Source: Siphonodentalium dalli (lineage: Eukaryota; Mollusca; Scaphopoda; Gadilida; Siphonodentaliidae). From it: a stretch of 64,000 nt of DNA. Position 1 is the first letter of the stretch. Each line of letters starts with the position of its first letter. A program made the position numbers and the translations under genes. Shown in pieces: positions 22,886 through 32,789 of this stretch. The DNA lies in contig CP136067.1 of the NCBI GenBank assembly GCA_032622095.1, positions 51,813,899 to 51,877,898 of the forward strand, given 5' to 3'. Below the pieces are notes generated by a model, which was not told the DNA's origin, did not search any database, and worked only from the letters and a program-made list of their open reading frames with translations.

Positions 22886-23148
22886 GTGTCTGTCATTTGC
22901 AGAATGAGGTCCACAGAGGCTGAATTTTGTGATGATATCCCGCACAGCAGGCTAGCATCATCAAATTCACCCTCTGGGGAGCTCATTCTGCTTAGGCCTC
23001 ACTTTCTGGGAAGTATCTATAGCCTCAGAGGCCTAAGCAGAATGAGGTTCCCAGAGGGTGAATTTGCCTGCTATGTGGGATAGCAGAACTAAATTCACAC
23101 TCTGGGGACCTTATTCTGCAAAAGACAGACACACCATTTCAAGGCTTG
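22886..23148. repeat. Head-to-head pair of palindromic MITEs
   Basis: The outer text GTGTGTCTGTCATTTGCAGA is mirrored by CTGCAAAAGACAGACACACC. Each half (about 115 bp) has its own inverted ends GCAGAATGAGGTCC..CAGAG and CTCTGGGGA..TCATTCTGC. A third, single copy is at 56727-56850. Confidence 0.8.
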
Positions 23149-23187
23149 GTACTGGCATACAAGAGAATTACTTGTGAATTAACTCAC

Positions 23188-23312
23188 GTGAATTCCCCAT
23201 GGCCTTTTCCACTCAAGCCGCTGAGTTGTATGGCATGCTGCTTGAACTCTTGTAGTCTTGCTTCTCGGATATATGATGGGATTTCCTCATTCTCTAGTTC
23301 ATCCAAAAGTTC
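23188..23312 (-). CDS. TXNDC9: TXNDC9-like gene, exon 2 (N-terminal helix and GHG motif)
   Basis: Exon of 125 bp, acceptor ...ATATTTAG, donor GTGAGT. It encodes residues about 23-64: an acidic start (ELLDELENEEIPSYIREARL), a Gln/Lys/Arg-rich helix, then GKGHGEFT. The Gly-His-Gly-Glu-(Tyr/Phe) motif just before the thioredoxin fold is a hallmark of TXNDC9 and its fungal and plant homologues. It ends in phase 2, completed by the first base of exon 3 to give Thr. The family acts as a co-chaperone that modulates CCT/TRiC-assisted folding of actin and tubulin; that function is family knowledge and is not shown here. Confidence 0.85.
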
Positions 23313-23359
23313 CTAAATATGAAATCATCAAGACATCAACATTATTAACACTTTCATGA

Positions 23360-23560
23360 TGGCAGAAATGCTGGTGCGGCATTAAAGATCCTGTGTCAGT
23401 GCATTCTCTTATATATGCGAGTCTCCCTTAGGGCACCTCGAATATATAAGATTAATGCACTGGCTTACAAGGTCATGGTAATTATTGTTAGGCCAATGTA
23501 TTCTCTTATATAAGCAAGTCTCCCTATGGGAGACTCCAATATATAATTTTACTCCATAAT
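23360..23560. repeat. Two TATATAAGAGAAT-type hairpins
   Basis: GCATTCTCTTATATATGCGA / CGAATATATAAGATTAATGC at 23400-23460 and TATTCTCTTATATAAGC / GGGAGACTCCAATATATA at 23500-23545. Both are related to the perfect hairpin at 7892-7946, including the GCTGGTGC.GTATTAAAGATC lead-in. Confidence 0.7.
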
Positions 23561-23589
23561 TTCAATGGAGCTACAAGTACAATAAAAGG

Positions 23590-24440
23590 TCAGCCAACCA
23601 CAGTGTCCCCCGAAAACGTGGCAAGTAGATGGTCGCTTTGGTAAAGAATTTTTTTTTTAAAGTCGATGGCCGCTTTGTTAAAGAAATTAAAAAAAATGTT
23701 GAAATGTTCTAAGTCGAAAGGGTTAATAATTCCGTAAAAAAATAAGTTTCAAATATCTACGATCAAAATGTAGGAGGAGTTGATTACACCATGAAGGTAC
23801 CCTCATACAGAAAATTATAAAAAAAAAAATTCAAAGTCAAAAGGCCCATATCTCTTGGAAAAATCATTGGATCAAACTCAAATTCGAACTTGACCTGTAT
23901 TTTGATATGAACGACCCACAAAAAAACAGAATTTCCAATTAAACAATTGAACAGTCCAAACTTGAGTTATCATCTGGAAACCCCCCGAAAAAAGTAGAAA
24001 ATTGAATTTTCCAAGTCGAATAAAGTCCATAACTCTAGGAAAAATCATCGGATCAAACTCAAATTCGAACTCAACCTGTACCTTGATATGGCTGATCCAC
24101 ACAATTTGCAATTAAACGATCCTAACTTGAGATATCATCCGGAAACCGAAAAAGTGAGAAATTTTCTAAGTAAAAAAAAAGTCGAAAAAAGGGAAATAAC
24201 TCCATAAAAGAACATCAGATCAAACCCAGAATTGCAGAGCAACTGTGTGCTTGGTTGAGACACCTACAGACCAAGTTTCAATCAAATCGGATTGTCACTA
24301 CTGGAGTTATAACTCCGGGTGGACGCAGCATGGGACGCACACATGCACGGACGGAGCTGATTACAATAGTCCCCCGAAAATAAATTTTACGGGGGACAAT
24401 GAAAACTGTGAATATACATGTAGATCTACTTGGCCATGAT
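23590..24440. repeat. Diverged tandem repeat (ATCAAACTCAAATTCGAAC units)
   Basis: Units of about 150 bp with 'CATAACTC...GGAAAAATCAT', CGGATCAAACTCAAATTCGA and 'ACCTGTA..TTGATATG' at about 23860 and 24030, and a weaker one at 24190. It ends AGTCCCCCGAAAATAAATTT and ACGGGGGACAATG, like the 1100-1590 repeat. Confidence 0.65.
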
Positions 24441-25035
24441 GTACATTGTAATACACAAAGTTACACCTTACGACTCATCAATATCTTATTTTATATGTAA
24501 ATTTATTGATTTTGATTACATTCTACATGTACATGGTTTACAGGTTGTCCATTGAATCTTAAGTTTAAATCGATGAAGTGACATACATTTATCAACTTTT
24601 GATCAATAATCCAAACTGTAGTTATCGGTCGGAAACCAAAAATGTTAATGGACGAACAGATCCCCCTCCCAATGGACAGATTACTAAATGGATGACTAGA
24701 TGGACAGACAGACAGAAAAGACAAACACTTATGCTCCCGAATTTTGTTTTCGGGGGCATTAAAAGTCAGGTTAGGGAGATAAACTGGGTAATTTTCAACA
24801 ACAACAGCATGTGGTAGGCTTTGTATTCATGTACACAACACATTTTGGTAACAGTGTGCTTTCTAGGTCACGTGACATCAAAATTTGTTGCTAGTTTACG
24901 AAAAAAGTTCAAAAAACAATTTAAAGTTCAAAAAACTATTTTTCCCAGATATATATACTTCCAGAACGCATCCTATTTCCCATACTTTTGACCATAAAAA
25001 AGGGGTCTACTAGGAGTAGCTTTTTACGAGAAAGA
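24440..25035. other. No clear element
   Basis: AT-rich with an AGATGGACAGACAGACAGAAAAG microsatellite near 24700 and a GGGGGCATTAA piece. No gene seen. Confidence 0.4.
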
Positions 25036-26500
25036 TAATGGTCGGGGTTAGAATTTTCTAAAGTGACGCCGTTGTTGTCAGGGGCAGAAAAGGGGGAGGG
25101 GCAGAAAACAAATTTGTCGCCGATTGCCACAAAACTTATATATAATCATCCCCATAATATGAGGAATCTAATGGCGTGGTTTAAATATGGCAAAAGTCGC
25201 GCCGTTCGCGTCAAGGGTGCCCGGAAGGGGGGGGGCAGATTTTTTTTCTGTCGCGATTGCCACGAAACTTACATATCCCCATGATATGAAGAATCCAACT
25301 GTGTGGTTTAAATATGTCAAAAGTGGCGTCGTTTGAGTCAGGGATGAACGGAAGGGGAGAGGGCACCAAAATGATAAAACTAATTTTAGCGCCGATTTCC
25401 ACCAAATTGATATATATTCTTCTTCATGATACAAGGAATCTAATTGTGCGATTTAACATTGTTGTTTTTGGATGAGAGATTGGGAGGGGGTGGGCACTAA
25501 ATTTGATAATAAGACTCCGATTGCCACCACACTTATACAAAATCATCCCCATGGTATGAGGAGTCTAATGGTGTGGCTTTTATCTGTCCAATGTGCCATC
25601 ATTCGAGTCAGGGTTCCATTGAAAGGGACGGGAGCACCAAAATTGATGCACAATTTTTTTAGCGCCAATTTCCACCAAATTGATACACGTTCTTATCCAT
25701 TATACGAGGAATCTAATCGTGATTTAAAGACGCCATAGTGGTGCTGTTTGGGTGAGAGATGGAGAGGGGAGGGATTGGCACCAAATTTGATAAAAAAAAT
25801 TATATCTATATGTTTAGTGCCGATTTCCACCAGATTGATACATATTCTTCTCCGGGATACGAGGAATATTATCGTGTGGTTCAGATACACAAAAATGGTG
25901 CCATATGGGTGAGAGATATGGGGACCTTAAATTAGATACGAATTTGTATACTCGCCAATTTACACCAATTTCATATATATGCATCTCTAATCTCTAATGA
26001 GTATTAGTGTGTGCAGCTTGAGTCCGAAATAGGGACGGGAGGGTCACCAAAATATTTTTAGTACCAATTACCATCAAATTCAGACACGTTCTTCTCAAAT
26101 GATACAAGAAATAAAATTGTGCTGTCTGTCTGTCTTTTTGTCTGTCTGTGTGCGTTCTATATATAACTTCACGCGGTACAATCGAGATGGCACCAAGACG
26201 TTCTAAAAGGGGTAACTTTTTACAAGGAAGATAATGGTGCGGGTTAAATTTTTCTAAAATGACGCTGTTGGTGGGAGGGGAAATTTTAAAAATATGGTGA
26301 AATAGTTTTGTCGCTGATTTCCAACAAACGAATACATAATCACCTTCGCAATATGGCGTTGTTCGAGTCAGCGTTGCATCAACAATTGATTTAATAAACC
26401 AAATTCCACCAAATTCATACACGTTTTTCTCTGATGATATACCATGAATTAAATCACATTTGGTGTTGTTTGCGTCACGGATGGCGAGCGTATATGCACT
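25036..26500. repeat. Diverged satellite-like array, about 10 units of 125-155 bp
   Basis: The anchor 'A(G/A)GAATCTAATGGTGTGGTTT' recurs at about 25161, 25290, 25433, 25558, 25707 and 25861. Between anchors lie G-rich 'AGGGGGAGGGGCA' and 'GATTTCCACCAAATTGATA' segments. Units are heavily diverged, indicating an old array. The ORFs in it are repeat shadows. Confidence 0.75.
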
Positions 26501-26755
26501 ATAATTGATAAGATTGCTATTCGCCGATATCCACATATAAGTGATATACAGTCACCAGGCCATCTCCATATCATTTTAAGTAGTTGGGCATTCACATTTC
26601 ACAATCCCGACATATGGTGACCCACATAAGTCACTTGAACAATTATATCTTCTTAACAGTCATATTTATATGGGAATGGCAATCAAGGCATTCACACAAT
26701 GAGCTAGCAAAAAGAGATAACTAGAAGAAGCATTAAACGTATATTTATCATTCTA

Positions 26756-27085
26756 TTGAAGAGATACATATATTCGGGCAAACTGAGAGACCTCGAACCG
26801 TCAGAGGATTGCATATATATAATAAAAAAATTTAGTCTGTTCCATTCAATACAGTTTCCACAAAAAGGTTACAATTTGTCAAGAGCTATGGAAGGCCTGT
26901 TAAAAAATAGTGGTCACAGTGTGCAGTCAAATATAGTTTCTTTTGATGTACAAGAAAATGCAGTTAGTAGCACAAGACTTTTCAGGATCCTACCAATACT
27001 GACATCTGACAAGGGTTTTAGAACAGACTCATCGACTGACATAAACAACTCAAAATCTCGCTCTGTGCCTGGCACATGTATCTGA
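26756..27085 (+). other. Unrecognised 109-codon ORF followed by polyA-signal-like tail
   Basis: The frame is open from about 26756 and reads RYIYSGKLRDLEPSED, later GYNLSRAMEGLLKNSGHSVQ and SSTRLFRILPILTSDKG. It is followed by a few hundred bases and a TTGTAAATAAATAAATACTT stretch at about 27343-27366 that resembles the 3' end of a transcript or LINE. No start context, splice site or family motif supports a gene. It could be a decayed retroelement or retrogene fragment, or chance. Confidence 0.2.
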
Positions 27086-27099
27086 TATATTGGGCAGCA

Positions 27100-27540
27100 A
27101 CATTTCGTTTAAACTAAGAATATTTAGTCAATATATAGCACCATGAACAGAGGAGCACCTGGAAATTTCTTTGAAACATCTGTATCTTCATGGCGATATG
27201 ATAGCCAGGTGTCCTCGAGATCTTAGTCCAACCCACTACATTGATTGATACATCTCAATATGTAAAACCCAATTATCATCTTTTATCAAACTAATGTGTT
27301 TATTATGTTCATGTATCATATTATAACGTCTAATGTATACGCAGTTGTAAATAAATAAATACTTCATTATTGGTGCAACGGATTAATCGAGATAAACAGA
27401 ATGACAATTGACAAGGTGAGCCACTACTTATATTCCATGACTGTAATAATCGTGTATTGTGATGCTATTTGAATATACAATTTATTAGAAAACGTATAAC
27501 ACTTTAAGCAAGAGCATTCTCTATTCCCAACAAATATCCA
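27100..27540. other. Unassigned AT-rich segment
   Basis: No element recognised apart from the AAATAAATAAATACTTC tail at about 27350, possibly the end of whatever the 26756 ORF derives from. Confidence 0.35.
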
Positions 27541-27580
27541 CAGCATACATTTACCTGGGCAACGCCGGGTAACCCTGCTA
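27480..27580 (-). mobile_element. CTAG-headed element on the minus strand (fragment)
   Basis: The reverse complement of 27545-27580 reads CTAGCAGGGTTACCCGGCGT TGCCCAGGT, the same design (CTAG, short GC hairpin) as families A and B. The right (head) side is clear; its left extent is not. Confidence 0.5.
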
Positions 27581-28677
27581 GAATATTATATACACAGCAG
27601 AAAAAAAAATTCTGCTACCGCTGTCCTTCCCATGACGAAAACGAAGCGAGAGCACTTACATGTATTTCAGAAGACTGGTATAATTGCATAAGTTGGGATT
27701 TTCTCAAACAAAATGTTATTGTGGGATAGACCTATGTCCAGTTACACTTTTACATACCCATAATTTAACAGAGAGGGGAAAGGTTCTAAATATACCTTCA
27801 TGTTGAATAGTTCAATATTGTCATGGAATCAATGATTACATTGACCATGAACATTTTGACAAGTGCGAAGAGTGCAAACCTTAGCACCCTGGTACCGTGA
27901 AATATAAATTACAGGTGCATATACGGTATGCCATGATACGGGTGCGAGAGCAATCACTCCCATCTCCTGGGAAGGACTGCTAGTGCAGTCCTTACTATTC
28001 CCCACAACTCACGGCGTTTACCGATGTCCCCAAATTATAGAAATGTCCCCAAATTAAAAGGCACATTTGGCAAAATGTCATTGCAAAATCGAATAAATTT
28101 TACCGCAAAAAAAAAAATCATTTGTAAAATATGCTGTCGGAGTTCAAGGCAACGCGCCATAAACAATGTGTGAAACCGAAAGTTAATTTTACTCTTTCTG
28201 GACTTCTGACCTATGACCTCTTGGGCCTGATGAGGTTTTCCGATTGACTTTTTATTGTTTCTTTGCATTTCCCCTGGCGGGCTTGATGGGGCACTGCTGT
28301 ATATATAACGTAGTGTTAGAATAAGGACATCCAACATTACAAACTTTTAGCACACTAGTAGTAGTGTTCTATTAAGAATACACGAAACGGATCATGCAGG
28401 TTTTCTGAAAGTAAAATATTATAGGTTGCAAACTGCACGAATCGGCCGGTAATGTAACCAGCAATTACACACCATTGTTTCATTGAGAAATGGGTGACCG
28501 AGGTGCATAACGTGCATGCGGCACGTATCGTGAGCTCTACTAAAAACACTGGTTACTGCTATAGTACACTTGACTGCGATAATTCAATAATTAATTTGAT
28601 GTCCAGTTTTTAATATTGCCATCACAAAAGTAATTGTATCCACTGTTGCTTGCGCTGCTTACATGTACATAGTACTA

Positions 28678-29052
28678 CCCTGCTGGACAAAACAAGTGTC
28701 CATTGGCACCGCAGTGTATTTGCCGTTCAGCCACGGTGTCAGAGTTTGTAACTGCAGTTGAGCACCGCGGCTGAACGGCATGTACACTGCGGCCAAACGG
28801 CAAGTACACTTTGGCCGAAAGGCAACTACAACGCGGCTGAATGGCATGTACACCGTACTTAGATTTCTGATTTGTATCATCTTTTTTCAGTTTAATGAAT
28901 GTACACCGCGGCAACTACACCATGGCTGAATGGCAAGTACACCGCGGCCCAACTGTAGTTAGCCGGTGGAGCTGCGGTGTAGTTGCATTTTGGCCGTGGT
29001 GGCAACGCTAACCACACCGCGGTTAAGTGGACACTTGTTTTGTCCAGCAAGG
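28678..29052. mobile_element. Tc1/mariner-like MITE, 375 bp
   Basis: Termini CCCTGCTGGACAAAACAAGT and ACTTGTTTTGTCCAGCAAGG are inverted repeats of about 25 bp, flanked by TA on both sides (28676-28677, 29053-29054). The interior is GC-richer than the surroundings and built of GCGGC..AA.GGCA.GTACAC units of about 22-24 bp. No transposase. Confidence 0.85.
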
Positions 29053-29611
29053 TATATGATTTTAGTGTTTTATTTAAAACATAGTAGGTTTTCTAAAACC
29101 TAGAATAACACACGAAGTGTTTAATTAACCCTTAAACATTGATCTCTGTTTATGGTATTAACATTCCGAATAGTAATTCAAGAGGAATAACTCTATCTTA
29201 AAGTCAAAGATTATACCAACAGAATGTATGCAAACATAGATAAATTTGAGCCATGGATACAAATGCACAAATGCAAAATACACTCATACAGGTGCTCTTT
29301 GAACAATGGAAACAACAAGGTAATTTTAATGAAAATGAGTTATTCGTAAAGCACATGAGTGTAAATGGCACTCATCCATTGCTCAAATTTATTCATTTGT
29401 TGAATAAATCCCGTTGGATATAATATGAGATGGTCCCATAAATGGCCAAATTTAGCGTTCAGTACCCATTTAAAACATCACTTGTGCCTAGTTTAGTAGT
29501 TATTAGTTCAAAATAAAGGAAATACTGATGCTGCTGTGTAAGTTGTAACACATGCAAGTAATTATGTAATGACTTTTAGATAAGAATAAGGACATCCAGT
29601 CATCCAACATT

Positions 29612-30050
29612 ACAAAAGATAACAACACAACACCGAGCTGTCAGATACATCTTCAATATTTACAACTACCCAAGCAGCCCCACAAACATGTTAAGCATTC
29701 TCAAATGGCCTACTCTTTATAGCAGAAGAAGAGACTTCTCCTCTGTTATTCTCTTCCATAAATTCCGATATAACCATGTAAACATCACTGACTCTGCTCC
29801 ACTAACACCCACACGAGACCACAAACTTCTCCACCCCTTCTATCGACCAAAATACCTCAGCACTTCCTTCTATCCTCGAACAATTTCTCTCTGGAACAAA
29901 ATCCCAACCGACACTGCCTACCGTATATTCAGGACGCATCAATGTTTAAGGGCAAGCAGGACTCCTCCACAAAACCACCACCAGCCCGATCACCATAGTG
30001 CCAAAAGAATGGTATATAGAACTCAAATGCTCTGATTTTAATAATAAACA
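29612..30050 (+). pseudogene. Second LINE relic: CR1/L2-like ORF2 C-terminus
   Basis: In one frame the text reads TTQHRAVRYIFNIYNYPSSP, MLSILKWPTLYSRRRDF, VILFHKFRYNHV and STSFYPRTISLWNKIPTDT. This is the tail of CR1/L2/Jockey-type ORF2: 'RRA.R.. ..Y....S.T.ML..L.W..L..RR', then 'SF.PR.I..WN.LP'. It continues to a stop at about 30035 and an AATAAACAAACAAACAAA tail, a plausible 3' terminus. Only about 140 codons remain, so it is dead on arrival. It is nested in the 27987-30216 element. Confidence 0.85.
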
Positions 30051-30216
30051 AACAAACAAATCTATAACCCATGTAATTATCTTTTATTCATGCGTCCCTT
30101 AATAATCCTCAGTTGATTGAGGGCATGGGGTATACTGTAGATGTAGAAGCTATACAGTCAGTTTAGGTAACCCAGGACCCCCAAAATGTCCCCAAATTAG
30201 CCTAATCTAAAGGCCT

Positions 30217-30414
30217 GGCTAGTGCTACCCAGTAAAATAACACCACATTTTGGTGTCACGTGACCAACAAAGCACACTTTAACTGAATCGAAATGTGATG
30301 TGCCCATGAATACACATGAAAAGGTTGTAGTATGCCGCGGTCAAGTTAGTTAGGAAAAAATTGGGGTTCCCAGCTTCCCTATAATTTGCCTAGTATAATT
30401 AGTATAAATCCTTT
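30217..30414. other. Short unique stretch between elements
   Basis: No feature seen. Confidence 0.4.
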
Positions 30415-31739
30415 AGCCCTAAAAAAAAAAAGTTTGTTTCCGCTAACCCGACTGACCCTATTTTAAACCCCAGACCCTAAACTTGTTATTGCCATTGCAA
30501 AAAAAAAATCAAAAAAAAAATTATTTTATTTTTCAATTTAGGTCCCAATTCATACCATAACAAGATGCAAAACATTTATATATATATATATGTATATATT
30601 GACATAAGAAATTTAAGTTTACAAAAATATTTAAGTTTAACAGTTGGAATCATACTGTAAAGTATGTTTGGCTTTATCTAGCTTTCATCTGTGAAAACTT
30701 CAAATAGTTTCAGTTCAGGTTTATCCAGCCTTCAGTATTTCAATTAAAATACAGTACAGGAACATTAACAATTTGATCAAATCAACCTGATTATCAGGTG
30801 GGATCTCATAATACCAAATGAAAAATTAACATTGAGATTAGTACTATAAATAGTAATTACTAACTTAATAGACATTGTTTCTGTACTACATGTAGTATAT
30901 TATGTATGTGTCTCACTTGAATTTTATAAAATAGCCTATTATATGAATTAGAGTGATAATGGTAAGTCTCATTTCAAGCAGGATAAGCATAATCCATTGA
31001 ACCAAAAGATATCTGACAATAACTTATAAGCATTTCCAATCCATACATACATAAAAATTTCCAAAGTTATGCTTGAGAAACTTGATCAAATTGACCTCTC
31101 AGTAAAATTCAAAATTCTGACTCAAAGTGCCCTAGAATAAGCTCTAAATGCAATGGATTTTCAAAATTGTTCCAGGGAGAACCAAGGAGAACCCCCACCA
31201 TCAGGAGGGGGGTCACCCCTCCCAAACCTTCCTCCGCTCAGGCGTTCGGCTTATGCCTTCGGCATATCATTGCCCAAAAACAGGTGTCCCCAAAAAATAC
31301 CTAGATCCTTCACTGAATGCGGAGGAGAAGGTAGTGTTGTGAAGCCATCATTAAGAGATCAGTACAAGACGGTCACTCCAATATGTGAACAGTACAGTGG
31401 TGCTGGACTGACTCCTGTTGTCGCCAGATCATATTGGAAATATTAGGATTATCAGACTATATTAGTATATACATGTAGACTAGTATATATGTAAATATTA
31501 AAGCATATATATGTAAGATTGAATTGGAGTTTCTAGTTCCTCTGTCATCTGGGTTAACCTGATTGGGGCTAAGAAGTGCATAGTTTGGGTTATTGACAAG
31601 TATTATTTAGTTATTTTTAAAGATACTGAAAAAAAAAAGTTAACAAAAACAAAAAAGTGTTAAACGGCTAAAGCCTACCTACCTACCCTAATTTTTTTTC
31701 AGCTCGTTAGCGGAAACAAACATATTTTTTTTTTAGGCC
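30415..31739. mobile_element. TIR element with poly-A/GTTTGTTTCCGCTAAC ends, about 1.3 kb
   Basis: Left end GCCCTAAAAAAAAAAAGTTT GTTTCCGCTAACCC. Right end GTTAGCGGAAACAAAC..., TTTTTTTTTTAGGC. TIR about 32 bp, imperfect. The interior includes a TCAGGAGGGGGGTCACCCC stretch and ORF-like noise at 31148-31446. Target duplication not resolved. Similar ends occur widely in invertebrate genomes from memory. Confidence 0.75.
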
Positions 31740-32274
31740 TTATAAACATGATTGTTTACTCTCGGGCTCCAAATAAACGTGCAGACCCAAATAATAGTGC
31801 AGGGGGGGGGGGCTTTCATTGAAAATTAATAAACGTGCAGATCGACCCAAATAATAGTGCAAGGGGGGATTTGCAGCAAATGTTTATAAAAACAGTGAGG
31901 ACGTGAAATTTTTAAATTTTATACATACATGTAACTCGGCAAGCTTTTTCTTCTCCGCAAGATTATATATATATTTTTTTTTTTGGACAAAAAGTGTCCG
32001 CCATGTTTAAATTCTCACGGGGAAACAACAACAATTTTTACAGAAATTTCCTAAAGACAGTGCGTAAAGAGGCCCCAAAGTTTTATTCTACATCCATTTT
32101 TAATTATAGACTAAGCTTCCCAACTATAAAGTAACATTTTATTACACTTTCAATGATCAAAATATTTTATAAACCTCTCATAAAATTGTTGGATTATGGC
32201 AGTATTGAGTATTTTATTGAGATCATTAAAACGAAAATATCTGGTGCCTAAATGGAGCCCCACACTGCCACAGT

Positions 32275-32545
32275 AAAAAATGTGTATTCCGGTAAGCACG
32301 TGGTGCGTCCCCCTAATAATGAGCTAATCGTAATGAAACGTGCGCAAACGTCATGGATACACAGCTTAATCAGAAACCGATGGGTCCACTTTTAAAGGCA
32401 TGCGGGGAGGGGAAATGTGTATTCTGGAAGAACATGGTGCGTCCCCCTGATAATGAGATAATCCTAACAATCACGTGCGCGAAAGTAATGGATACACGGC
32501 TTACTAGTCTGATGAGACCACTTTCAAATGAATGCGGGGAGGTAA
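32275..32545. repeat. Two-unit tandem repeat of about 131 bp
   Basis: AATGTGTATTC.GG ... GGTGCGTCCCCCTAATAATG ... GTCATGGATACAC ... TGCGGGGAGG occurs twice (about 32279 and 32414) with moderate divergence. Confidence 0.8.
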
Positions 32546-32789
32546 ACACCTGGCTCGCCCTGCTATTTTCATTTTTAGGAATTCCTCTCAAGCGAGTGAC
32601 GTATTGACTAGTCTATAATAACTGTCAAACTGTTTCCCTATATTTGAAGTGAAAACATGCTTTACAGTGGTATAACTTTCACTTTGTTGATGAATCAGAC
32701 GGTTCACTTTTGGTACAAATTATTTTACTGAAAAATAAATAAACATGCAGACCCAAATAAGCAGCGTATAGGGAGGAATTTTCGGGTCA

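Larger units (their letters stand above)
27987..30216. mobile_element. Larger inverted relative of the 9355-9973 TIR element
   Basis: Starts AGTCCTTACTATTCCCCACA ... ACCGATGTCCCCAAATTATA and ends AATGTCCCCAAATTAGCC TAATCTAAAGGCCT, i.e. the 9355-9973 ends in reverse. It is about 2.2 kb because it holds other insertions (28678-29052 and the LINE relic 29612-30050). AATAAGGACATCC..CAACATTACAAA occurs at 28319 and 29583 and brackets the first of these. Confidence 0.7.

Noticed and set aside
31148-31446. ORFs of 64 and 97 codons with GGGSPLP-type text
   Set aside because: They lie inside the 30.4-31.7 kb TIR element, overlap in two frames and show no domain.
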